Below are positions 1 through 6,675 of a DNA stretch of 13,060 nt, in pieces. The DNA comes from JAXGPP01 sp964436865 (GTDB lineage Bacteria > Planctomycetota > Planctomycetia > Pirellulales > Thermoguttaceae): positions 1 through 13,060 of the forward strand of contig CAYTFK010000196.1 in the NCBI GenBank assembly GCA_964436865.1, read 5' to 3'. The notes beneath the pieces are model-generated. The model ran no database searches and had not been told where the DNA came from. It worked only from the letters and a program-made list of their open reading frames with translations. The stretch's first letter is position 1. Every line of letters starts with the position of its first letter. Both the position numbers and the translations under genes were made by a program.

Positions 1-45
1 CCACCCTATCCTACACTCTTTCCCTACACGACGCTCTTCCGATCT
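1..45 (+). other. Illumina TruSeq adapter and i5 index (non-genomic)
   Basis: Positions 13-45 match the 33-base 3' part of the TruSeq universal/read-1 adapter, starting ACACTCTTTCCC and ending CTCTTCCGATCT, with no mismatch that I can see. The eight bases before it (5-12, CCTATCCT) equal the TruSeq HT i5 index D503 as I remember it, in the place where an i5 index sits. Positions 1-4 read CCAC where the flow-cell adapter should read ACAC, a one-base difference at the extreme end. Genomic sequence therefore starts at about 46. This is assembly contamination, not biology. Confidence 0.97.
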
Positions 46-420
46 GGCCCACCAGAGAAGGACGTACGGATTGGCGACCGTCAAGGCAATGCCGATCACC
101 ACCGGATGTCTCTCGACGGGAACGCGGATTTCATCGCTGGGGCAGCGCAGGCTGCGAAGCAATTGCGCGCCCATGAAAATCAACACGGTTCCGCCGGCCA
201 GGCCGATCGCGCCGCGAACCGCGGGGCAGGCAACAAAACTGCCCACCCCCAGTGCCAGCAGCAGGATCAAAGGCGCTTCGACCAGTACGTGGCCACCGGC
301 GATCATCGCGCCGGCATGCCGGCGGCGCGCTCCGGAGGCCACCGCCGCGGCCGTGATCGGCCCCGGCGAGAGCACGCCCGAAAGCGTGATCGCCACGGTG
401 GAGAGGATGAAAGCAAGCAT
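46..420 (-). CDS. LysE/RhtB-family amino acid exporter, 3' end missing
   Basis: This partial inner-membrane protein has 125 residues visible. It resembles the LysE/RhtB translocators, which export amino acids or related small solutes. It opens with a hydrophobic helix followed by LSPGP (residues 17-21), the family's N-terminal signature. Further hydrophobic stretches lie near 38-60, 66-88 and 106-125, and NPYVLLWW (117-124) corresponds to the conserved NPK/NPY-x-FW region of the family. Full-length members are about 200-210 aa, so roughly the last 80 residues are lost at the contig end. The frame stays open through the adapter bases 1-45, which must not be translated. The ATG at 420 was chosen because the family signature starts right after it; no clear Shine-Dalgarno precedes it. 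It lies 47 bp downstream of the amidohydrolase gene on the same strand and may be co-transcribed. The substrate is unknown. Confidence 0.8.
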
Positions 421-467
421 CGTACGGTCAGGTCATTCTACGCGCCGGTGTGCCGCGAGGGCACTTC

Positions 468-1898
468 CTACGCCCACGGAGCGGCTCTGAGTAGCGGTTC
501 TTTCTCCGGCAGGCGAAAGATACGCCGCGCGTTGCCGTGCATGATCGGATCGATCAGTTCCAGCGCGTCGTCGACGCTCAGCCATCCTTCCTCGACCAGT
601 TCGCTCAAGGCCAATGCAATCCCCTGGCGGGCGATAAGGGCATGCCCCAGCACCTGCTCGACGAAGCGGTAGTCGCCGCCGAAGGTGAGGATCTTGTTGG
701 CCGGCGCGGTCACGAGATACTTCTTGAGGAAATCCTTCGATGCCACCGGATTGATGATCCATCCCCAGCACATGTCGACGCTGGCATTGGTGTATTGCTT
801 GGCGACGGAGATCAGTTCTTCGTAGTAGGGATAGCAGATATGCATGAATACGAACTGCGTCTGGGGGGCGGCGCGACACAGTTCGCACGCCGAACCGGCG
901 TTGTGGATCAGCCGCGCCAGCGGCATCCGATTGTCGCCGGCGTAGTAGCCCGTATGCAGTTTCACGGGCAAGTCGTGCTCGGTGGCCTTCCGCACCGCAT
1001 ACCAGAACAGATGATCCTCGATCGCCTTCTGCTCGTCGGCGGTCAGCGGCTGCCCTTCGACGCGCTTCGCAAAGGATGTTTCGACTTCCTCGGCAGGCAC
1101 CTGACGGTAATCGATATCGCGGCTGTAGGCGTTCTGCGACTTTGCGGCGACCGCATAGCGGCCATACTTGTCGAACCACCAGTCGATCACCCGGTGCCAG
1201 TCGGAGAGGTTCGACACCTTGATTCCGGTCGGCTCGGCGAAACGTCCCAGTTCGGGCCCCGCGAACATGCCGACAATGCTCAGGTCCTGCATCAGAATCG
1301 TCGGCATCTCCGATTCGATGAACGGCGGGTTCGACGAATTCACCTGGCAGGACTCGATCCCGCCCATCTCAAGGACCTGGCGATAGAACCCCGGCTGGCG
1401 CAGTTTCTCGTAGCCGGCGCGGACCTTGTCCACGGTGCCCTCCGACAGGTCGTCGACGCCGTACAGTTCCCGCAGTGAAATCCGGGCAGCCCGCCCGTAA
1501 CCGGTGTTCTTTACCGCCGGCCACCACGCCGCCAGCAGGTTCCATTTCTCTGCCGGTGACGGCCCCTGGGAGTAGAATCGGCCATAGTCGCTCCGTGGCA
1601 TGCCCGCGGTGATCAGATCGGATCCCAGATAGCCGGCCAGGACCACTGACCAATCGTCGTGGACATCCGATCGACCGATCGCCGCCAGGCGGTCCTTTTC
1701 CTCGCAGAGATGCTCGTGCGTGTCGATCAGCGGCGTCTTCCAGACTTGTGAGAAGATCTGCTGGCGGAGGTCGGAGGGCTGCTGCGGAGGTTCATTCGCC
1801 GTCACGTTTGGACTGACACTACCCAAGAATGCCGCCGCTCCAGCGACCCCGGCCGACTTCAGCGCCGAACGCCGCGACAGTTGTTGCTGCTGGTCCAT
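468..1898 (-). CDS. Tat-exported amidohydrolase (amidohydrolase-2 / uronate isomerase-like fold)
   Basis: This 476-aa predicted metal-dependent hydrolase of the amidohydrolase superfamily probably acts outside the cytoplasm. The N-terminus has a twin-arginine signal: SRRSALK (8-14) followed by an Ala/Gly-rich hydrophobic run to about 28. Metal-site candidates of the TIM-barrel family are visible: DTHEHL (H61, H63), a Lys in AAKSQNAY (K253), KLHTGY (H315), FMHICYP (H353) and GGDYRF (D409). The C-terminal HGNARRIF (454-461) is the usual family ending. The set resembles the amidohydrolase-2 and glucuronate-isomerase-like branch, but the substrate cannot be read from sequence. The ATG at 1898 is supported by AGGGA at 1906-1910, 7 nt upstream, and by the signal peptide starting there. 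The LysE-like gene follows after 47 bp and the DUF1846 gene is divergent. Family assignment is firm; the reaction is not. Confidence 0.88.
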   Translation of the reverse strand: MDQQQQLSRRSALKSAGVAGAAAFLGSVSPNVTANEPPQQPSDLRQQIFSQVWKTPLIDTHEHLCEEKDRLAAIGRSDVHDDWSVVLAGYLGSDLITAGMPRSDYGRFYSQGPSPAEKWNLLAAWWPAVKNTGYGRAARISLRELYGVDDLSEGTVDKVRAGYEKLRQPGFYRQVLEMGGIESCQVNSSNPPFIESEMPTILMQDLSIVGMFAGPELGRFAEPTGIKVSNLSDWHRVIDWWFDKYGRYAVAAKSQNAYSRDIDYRQVPAEEVETSFAKRVEGQPLTADEQKAIEDHLFWYAVRKATEHDLPVKLHTGYYAGDNRMPLARLIHNAGSACELCRAAPQTQFVFMHICYPYYEELISVAKQYTNASVDMCWGWIINPVASKDFLKKYLVTAPANKILTFGGDYRFVEQVLGHALIARQGIALALSELVEEGWLSVDDALELIDPIMHGNARRIFRLPEKEPLLRAAPWA

Positions 1899-1944
1899 GA
1901 TGTAGTCCCTGTGAGAGGCGCGCTGAGAGACCTGGCCCGGGGAT

Positions 1945-2064
1945 TCAGTCTACCCGGACACGCCGGCAGCGTCGATGAGGCGATGCACCAGCACCAGATA
2001 CGGCGGGCGGCGTCTGGTAGGGATTCCGATTGACCAGCCTCTTGAGCCAGGGCAATATGACCAT
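1945..2064 (-). CDS. Possible 39-aa small protein with NPYQTPP motif
   Basis: This short reading frame starts at ATG 2064 and lies upstream of the amidohydrolase gene on the same strand. A purine-rich GAGGGAAGGA about 11 nt upstream could be its ribosome binding site. The peptide starts MVILPWLKRLVNRNPYQTPP and ends Arg-rich. NPYQ[ST]P is, from memory, common near the start of small planctomycete membrane proteins, but here nothing membrane-like follows. It could be a leader peptide, a decayed gene start or chance. I do not recognise a family. Confidence 0.2.
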   Translation of the reverse strand: MVILPWLKRLVNRNPYQTPPAVSGAGASPHRRCRRVRVD

Positions 2065-2184
2065 CCGGCCGGCGATCCTTCCCTCTAATCGGCGGACCAA
2101 CACCCCCGCTCTGGCAACGCATTTCAGCCAGTGACAGACAACGCTCGTTGCGTGCGACGCCCCCTGGAGGACTGTCGCGAACCG

Positions 2185-2193
2185 TGCTAGGAT
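2185..2193 (+). promoter_or_regulatory. Candidate extended -10 element for DUF1846
   Basis: TGCTAGGAT fits the extended -10 pattern TG-n-TANNAT and lies 65 nt before the DUF1846 start. No convincing -35 box is found at the usual distance. Planctomycete promoter consensus is poorly known, so this is only a candidate. Confidence 0.25.
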
Positions 2194-2243
2194 TTCCTGC
2201 TTCCATTCCGCGCCCGGGGGCTGCGCGGGCGGTGACTGCCAAC

Positions 2244-2248
2244 AAGGA
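2244..2248 (+). promoter_or_regulatory. Shine-Dalgarno for DUF1846
   Basis: AAGGA lies 9 nt before the ATG at 2258. It is one of the clearer ribosome binding sites in the window and fixes the start where the family alignment also begins. Confidence 0.6.
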
Positions 2249-2257
2249 CCGGATTCC

Positions 2258-3775
2258 ATGCCGCAAGCGATCGGCTTCGATAACGAGAAATATCTCCAGG
2301 AGCAGACTGCCGCAATCCTCGACCGGGTGAATCGGTTCGACAACAAACTGTATCTGGAGTTCGGCGGCAAGCTGCTGTTCGACTATCATGCCGCGCGCGT
2401 GCTGCCGGGTTACGACCCGAACGTGAAGATGCGCCTTCTGGCCGAGCTTCGCGACAAGGCGGAGATTCTGTTGTGCATCCATGCCGGCGCCATCGAGCGC
2501 AAGAAGATGCGCGCCGATTTCGGCATCACGTACGACGCCGATGCGATGAAGCTCATCGACGACTTGCGGGAATGGGGAATCGAACTGCGGGGCGTGATCA
2601 TCACGCGCTACGACGAGCAGCCGGGAGCAGTGCAGTTCAAGAACAAGCTCCAGCGCCGCGGGCTCCAGGTCTATACGCATCGCCCCACGAAAGGCTACCC
2701 GAGCGACGTCGACCGCATCGTCAGCGCCGAGGGATACGGCGCCAATCCGTACATCGAGACCGAACGGCCGCTGGTCGTAGTCACCGGTCCGGGGCCAGGG
2801 AGCGGCAAGCTGGCTACCTGTCTCAGCCAGGTCTATCACGACCACCGGCGCGGCATTCATTCGGGTTACGCAAAGTTCGAGACGTTTCCGATCTGGAATC
2901 TGCCGCTGACGCACCCGGTGAACGTGGCCTACGAGGCCGCCACCGCCGACCTGAACGACGTGAACATGATCGATCCCTTTCACCTGGAGGCCTGCGGCGA
3001 GACGGCGGTGAACTACAACCGCGACATCGAGGCCTTCCCGGTGCTGCAGAAGATCCTCGAACGGATCATCGGCGGCGAGCCGATCTACCGCTCACCGACC
3101 GAGATGGGCGTGAACCGGGCGACGGCCGGCATCACGAGCGATGCCGCGGTCCAGGCGGCCTCGCGCGACGAGGTCATCCGCCGCCATTTCCGTTATGCCT
3201 CGGAGTACGTGATGGGGCTGGCCGACGAGCGGACGCTTCAACGGGTGCAGCGGCTGATGGAGGTGTTGCACCTCAAGCCGTCGGACCGGCAGGTGGTCGA
3301 ACCGGCCCGCCGCGCCGCGGAAGAGGCCCTGCGGCAAGGCAAGGGCAACGAAGGCGTGTTCTGCGGCGCCGCGATCGAGTTGAAGGACGGCAGCCTGATC
3401 ACGGGCAAGAATTCGCCGCTGATGCACGCTGCCTCGAGCCTGGTGCTGAATGCCGTGAAACACCTGGCCGGAGTGCCGGGCGACATGCACCTCCTGGCGC
3501 CCAGCCTGGTCGAGTCGGCGACGCGGATGAAGAAAGATGTGCTGGGGCAGAAGGCGGTGAGCCTCGACCTGGAGGAGACGCTGCTGGTGCTGGGGATCAG
3601 CGTGACCGCCAATCCGGTCGCCCAGGCATGCGTCGAGCGTCTCAAGGAACTCCGCGGCTGCGATGTTCACATGACACACATCCCGACGCCGGGCGACGAG
3701 GCGGGCTTGCGACGGCTCGGGGTTCACTTGACGAGCGACCCCGATTTCGCCACCAAGGACCTGTTCGTGCCATGA
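2258..3775 (+). CDS. UPF0371 / DUF1846 family protein
   Basis: This 505-aa cytoplasmic protein belongs to the UPF0371 (DUF1846) family, matching the usual family length of about 490-510 aa. The match runs from the first residues (IGFDNEKYLQEQ, 5-16) through KLYLEFGGKLLFDYHAARVLPG (30-51), the DFGITYD region (87-93) and YPSDVD (147-152). It continues with GPGPGSGKLATCLSQ (177-191), FETFPIWN (207-214) and YEAAT..DVNMIDPFHLEA (225-245). GPGPGSGK looks like a glycine-rich phosphate-binding loop. Structures exist for the family but, as far as I know, no established function. The ATG at 2258 agrees with the family start and has AAGGA 9 nt upstream. It is monocistronic here: divergent from the amidohydrolase and convergent with the decarboxylase. 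The family call is very sure; the role is unknown. Confidence 0.95.
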   Translation: MPQAIGFDNEKYLQEQTAAILDRVNRFDNKLYLEFGGKLLFDYHAARVLPGYDPNVKMRLLAELRDKAEILLCIHAGAIERKKMRADFGITYDADAMKLIDDLREWGIELRGVIITRYDEQPGAVQFKNKLQRRGLQVYTHRPTKGYPSDVDRIVSAEGYGANPYIETERPLVVVTGPGPGSGKLATCLSQVYHDHRRGIHSGYAKFETFPIWNLPLTHPVNVAYEAATADLNDVNMIDPFHLEACGETAVNYNRDIEAFPVLQKILERIIGGEPIYRSPTEMGVNRATAGITSDAAVQAASRDEVIRRHFRYASEYVMGLADERTLQRVQRLMEVLHLKPSDRQVVEPARRAAEEALRQGKGNEGVFCGAAIELKDGSLITGKNSPLMHAASSLVLNAVKHLAGVPGDMHLLAPSLVESATRMKKDVLGQKAVSLDLEETLLVLGISVTANPVAQACVERLKELRGCDVHMTHIPTPGDEAGLRRLGVHLTSDPDFATKDLFVP

Positions 3776-3791
3776 GGCGCAGCATTGCGCC
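3776..3791 (+). terminator. Small hairpin directly after the DUF1846 stop
   Basis: GGCGCA-GCAT-TGCGCC is a perfect 6-bp stem with a 4-nt loop beginning at the base after the stop codon. No T-tract follows, so intrinsic termination is uncertain. Confidence 0.3.
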
Positions 3792-3829
3792 GCCGTCCTG
3801 CATCGCCGAGCAGCGTGCCGCGAAGTGAA

Positions 3830-3863
3830 ACGCTCCTCCCAGCCGTTCGCACAAGCGGAGCGT
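3830..3863. terminator. Inverted repeat between convergent genes
   Basis: ACGCTCC (3830-3836) and GGAGCGT (3857-3863) are perfect complements around a 20-nt loop. They lie in the 106-bp gap between convergent DUF1846 and the decarboxylase. It could be a bidirectional terminator, but the long loop and lack of a T-tract make this weak. Confidence 0.25.
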
Positions 3864-3881
3864 CACGGCACGAATTGCCCG

Positions 3882-5285
3882 CTATGGCGCCGCCTCGCGG
3901 ATCAGTTGCCAGGCCTGTTCGACATTTCGCCGCTCGGTGTTTGTCTGGCCGATGGACAGACGGAGCGTGAGCTTCTCGTCGAGCCGGGTGTGGCTCAGGC
4001 ACATACGGCCCGAAGCGTTGAGCCGGTCGAGGATCTGCTGGTTCGCCGCTTCACCACCCCGATGGCGAAAGCACACCAGCGCCAAAGGCGCCGGCGCGGC
4101 TAGCTCGAACCGCGGATCGTCGGCGACCCAGCCGGCGAACTCGCGGGCCAATCCGATGTGGCGGCGGATGCGCTCCCGGATTCCCTCGACGCCAAACGAG
4201 CGGAGCACGAACCACAGCTTGAGCGATCTGAACCGACGGCCAAGCGGGACCTGCCAGTCGCGGTAATCGATCACCGCCCCCGATTCGCTGGCCTGATTGC
4301 GGAGGTACTCTGGCAGTACGCTGAGAGTGCGGATTAGTGCCCCGCGGTCGGCGACAAAGAAGCAATCGCAGTCGAAGTTGGTAAACATCCACTTGTGCGG
4401 ATTGAAGCAATAGCTGTCAACCTGGTCGAATCCCTCGTGGAGATAATGGAACTCGGGGCACATGGCGGCCGTGCCGGCCAGGGCTCCGTCGACGTGCAGC
4501 CACACGCCATGGCGGCGGCAAACCTGACCGATGGCGGCGATCGGATCGATCGCCGTGGAAGAGGTCGTCCCCACCGTCGCGCAGACGAAACAAGGCCGCC
4601 GGCCCGCCGCACGATCAGCCGTAATGGCGGCATCGAGCAGTTCGGGCCGCATGGCGAAATGTTGGTCCACTCCGATGAAGCGGAGGTTGTTGCTCCCCAG
4701 GCCGGCAATCCGCACCCCTTTCTCAACGGAGGAATGGGCTTGGGTCGAGCAGTAGGCGACCAGCGAGCCATCGAGGCCATTGAGATTGCCCTCGCCTCCG
4801 CTGGCCCGCTCCCGGGCGGCGAGGATCGCGCACAGCGTGGCCGATGAAGCGCTGTCCTGGATTGCGCCGCCGCCGGTCGACGACGACTTGAACGCCGCCG
4901 GTAAGCCCAGCAGGTCGACCAACCAGTCGAGCACATGGGTCTCCAGTTCGGTGCAGGCAGGACTGGTGGCCCAGAGCATTCCCTGCACGCCCATCCCGGC
5001 CGCGAGCAGCTCTCCCAAGATCGACGGCCCGGAATTGTTGGAGGGGAAGTAGGCGAAGAAATTCGGCGATTGCCAGTGGGTGATACCCGGCAGAATGATT
5101 TCCTCAAAATCGCGGAAGATCGCGGCGAAAGGCTCGCCTTCGAGCGGCGGCGCCGCGGGCAGCCGGGCGCGGATCTCGCCCGGCTTCACCTGCGACATCA
5201 CCGGATATTGTTCCACGTTCTCCAGGTAGTCGGCCACCCAGTCGATCAACCGGTGGCCCCAATCTCGAAATTCGTCGCGATTCAC
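3882..5285 (-). CDS. PLP-dependent decarboxylase (aromatic-L-amino-acid / group II family)
   Basis: This 467-aa cytosolic enzyme of the group II PLP-dependent decarboxylases removes CO2 from amino acids, usually aromatic ones, to form amines. Visible features are the family N-terminus EFRDWGHRLIDWVADYLE (5-22) and QVKPGEIRARLP (32-43). They also include HWQSPNFFAYFPSNNS (70-85), the PLP-stacking His in TQAHSS (H184), HVD (264-266, D266 for the pyridine nitrogen) and the Schiff-base Lys in NPHKW (K298). The loop LPEYLRNQ (324-331) corresponds to the flexible catalytic loop. Length fits the family (about 470-480 aa). The GTG at 5285 gives MNRDEFRDWGH, which fits family N-termini; the nearby ATG at 5298 is out of frame. 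The frame stays open upstream to 5762, but that part overlaps another gene. After HVD the usual AAYAG reads GALAG. Substrate (Tyr, Trp, Dopa or other) is not determined. Confidence 0.92.
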   Translation of the reverse strand: MNRDEFRDWGHRLIDWVADYLENVEQYPVMSQVKPGEIRARLPAAPPLEGEPFAAIFRDFEEIILPGITHWQSPNFFAYFPSNNSGPSILGELLAAGMGVQGMLWATSPACTELETHVLDWLVDLLGLPAAFKSSSTGGGAIQDSASSATLCAILAARERASGGEGNLNGLDGSLVAYCSTQAHSSVEKGVRIAGLGSNNLRFIGVDQHFAMRPELLDAAITADRAAGRRPCFVCATVGTTSSTAIDPIAAIGQVCRRHGVWLHVDGALAGTAAMCPEFHYLHEGFDQVDSYCFNPHKWMFTNFDCDCFFVADRGALIRTLSVLPEYLRNQASESGAVIDYRDWQVPLGRRFRSLKLWFVLRSFGVEGIRERIRRHIGLAREFAGWVADDPRFELAAPAPLALVCFRHRGGEAANQQILDRLNASGRMCLSHTRLDEKLTLRLSIGQTNTERRNVEQAWQLIREAAP

Positions 5286-5425
5286 TGGTCGTTGCCATGT
5301 TGGGGAATGGGAATGCCAGGCAGTGCCCTCGCACTGTAGCCCGTCGTGCGCCCGCCGCCTAGCCCCGGGAAATCTGCGGGGGCACCGATCCAGCCGAATC
5401 GGGAGTGAGAAAAGCGTGATCGCGC

Positions 5426-5518
5426 TCAGCGGCATTCGGCCGAGTTGCACCGGACTCCGACCTCGTGCCGCTCGAGATCCCGCTGGAGGATCTTGAGGAG
5501 TGACTCGATCACAATGGC
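5426..5518 (-). pseudogene. Possible frame-shifted continuation of the CHASE4-HAMP kinase
   Basis: Where the sensor gene stops (TGA at 5509-5511), a different minus-strand frame reads AIVIESLLKILQRDLERHEV and then a few more residues to a TGA at 5426. This amphipathic, charged peptide looks more protein-like than the other frames. It resembles the stretch before the ATPase domain of many histidine kinases, where an 'LLxxDLxRHxV' pattern is frequent. It may be the remains of the kinase after an indel plus deletion. No N-box or G-box of a HATPase follows. This is inference only. Confidence 0.25.
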
Positions 5519-6675
5519 GCGTTGAGCGAGTCAACGGTGCTGCCGGCGTTGTGCAGGATGAGGTTCGCTCCGTCGGCCATCCCCACGCGATGAGCCAGCT
5601 CGAGCTGCCGATCGCGCGACTGCCGCAGCCGATCCACCATGCGATTGAACGTGTCAACCAATACGCCGATCTCGTCGGCGCGGTCGATTTCCAGGCGGGC
5701 GTGCAGATCGTCCGTCCGGGCCAGATGCGCGGCATGGGCTGTAATTGTCGTGAGCGGAACAATTACCAGGCGGCGTAACGCCACCCACAGCACCGCGAGG
5801 ACCATCGCCCCTGCCGCCAGATTCAGGCTGGTGGCGATGCGCGTCGCCACGCTGCCGTAGAGCGTGATCAGTCGCGGGAGTCTGGCCCGGACCAGCATCA
5901 CGGGAGCGCCGTTCATGTCCGTAAGCAGAAGGTGGCCGAGGTTGATGTGACGGTCCTGCTGGCTGATGACGAAAGTCCTGCCTGATGTGACCAGCCTGCC
6001 GAGAATCTCGCGCTGTCCGGCATCCAGCGGCCTTGCGCCCAGCTCGCTTGCGGTAAGTTCGATGCGCGTCTGCTCGGCGAGTTCAGCGACGGCCGCATCG
6101 TCAAGCAGTCGTCCCATGATCAGCAGCCCGCGCGCCGGCCCCTCTGCGTCGGTGTTGAGGATCGCGTGCGCGCAGACCATCATCGGCCCCCGCTCAGTTC
6201 CAATCAATCCCGCGATGCAATCCGGGGCCGCGGCGGTAACCGGGGCCAGAATGTCGAGCCCATGGCGATGGAAAAAATCACCGCAGAACTCGGGCACTTC
6301 CATTTGCCGCTTCTCGCGCCAGTCGTAGGCCTGGCACCACACGAACCGTCCCCCGCAGTCGATGAAGCCGAGCAGATTGAGATTTGCCATTTCGAATGTC
6401 GACCAGGCAAGGTTGGCCCGCTCGAACGCCCGATTCTGGTCGAGCATGTATTGGTAGGTATCGTCCCATACCGCCCAGTCACGGCAGATGAGGGAAAGAT
6501 GCTCGATGTCGTGCTCGATCGCTTCGGAGACGCGGACGAGATCGCGTTCAGCCGACTGCGTCTCGAGCGTCTCGAAACTGGATCTCACCACCGTCTGCTC
6601 GATCACGATCGTGGCCACCGCGAGCATGCTGAGCACGGCCAGAAGCGCAAGCGAGATCTTGGAGCGGATCGACAT
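5509..6675 (-). CDS. CHASE4-HAMP membrane sensor truncated after the H-box
   Basis: This 388-aa protein has the front half of a membrane histidine kinase. It has a first membrane helix at about 6-27 and a CHASE4-type extracytoplasmic sensor region (about 35-265) with the family's DWAVWDDTYQYM (67-78). The second helix is at about 280-300, and a HAMP domain (about 301-355) contains DEIGVLVDTFNRMVDRL. It then reads VGMADGANLILHNAGSTVDS (364-383). This resembles the 'GMAEVATGVLHNVGN-LNS' phosphoacceptor helix of a known kinase group, making H375 the candidate phosphohistidine. The protein ends five residues later with no catalytic ATPase domain. ATG 6675 begins MSIRSKISLALL, a typical start; a GTG at 6711 would add 12 residues. 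It could be a decayed kinase, or a half-kinase working with a partner in trans. The ligand is unknown. Confidence 0.8.
   Translation of the reverse strand: MSIRSKISLALLAVLSMLAVATIVIEQTVVRSSFETLETQSAERDLVRVSEAIEHDIEHLSLICRDWAVWDDTYQYMLDQNRAFERANLAWSTFEMANLNLLGFIDCGGRFVWCQAYDWREKRQMEVPEFCGDFFHRHGLDILAPVTAAAPDCIAGLIGTERGPMMVCAHAILNTDAEGPARGLLIMGRLLDDAAVAELAEQTRIELTASELGARPLDAGQREILGRLVTSGRTFVISQQDRHINLGHLLLTDMNGAPVMLVRARLPRLITLYGSVATRIATSLNLAAGAMVLAVLWVALRRLVIVPLTTITAHAAHLARTDDLHARLEIDRADEIGVLVDTFNRMVDRLRQSRDRQLELAHRVGMADGANLILHNAGSTVDSLNAPL

Larger units (their letters stand above)
1899..2257. other. Divergent intergenic region, amidohydrolase / DUF1846
   Basis: This 359-bp region lies between the divergent amidohydrolase and DUF1846 genes and should hold both promoters. 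I find no RNA gene and no strong repeat. Its contents are a 39-codon minus-strand ORF (1945-2064), an extended -10-like site (2185-2193) and the DUF1846 ribosome binding site. Longer minus-strand frames that cross into 2258 and beyond run antisense to the clearly real DUF1846 gene and look spurious. Confidence 0.6.

Noticed and set aside
433..1179. Long minus-strand frame inside the amidohydrolase gene
   Set aside because: It is an Arg-rich shifted-frame shadow on the same strand as a gene with clear catalytic motifs.
1859..2983. Minus-strand 374-codon frame antisense to the DUF1846 gene
   Set aside because: It is an antisense shadow of a strongly conserved gene and also overlaps the start of the amidohydrolase.
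2473..3828. 451-codon plus-strand frame overlapping DUF1846
   Set aside because: It is a shifted-frame shadow rich in Arg and Gly; DUF1846 matches its family along its full length.
5286..5762. Upstream extension of the decarboxylase frame to 5762 (626 aa in total)
   Set aside because: The extension has no family similarity, is Arg/Pro-rich and partly overlaps the CHASE4-HAMP gene on the same strand in another frame. The family N-terminus begins at the GTG at 5285.
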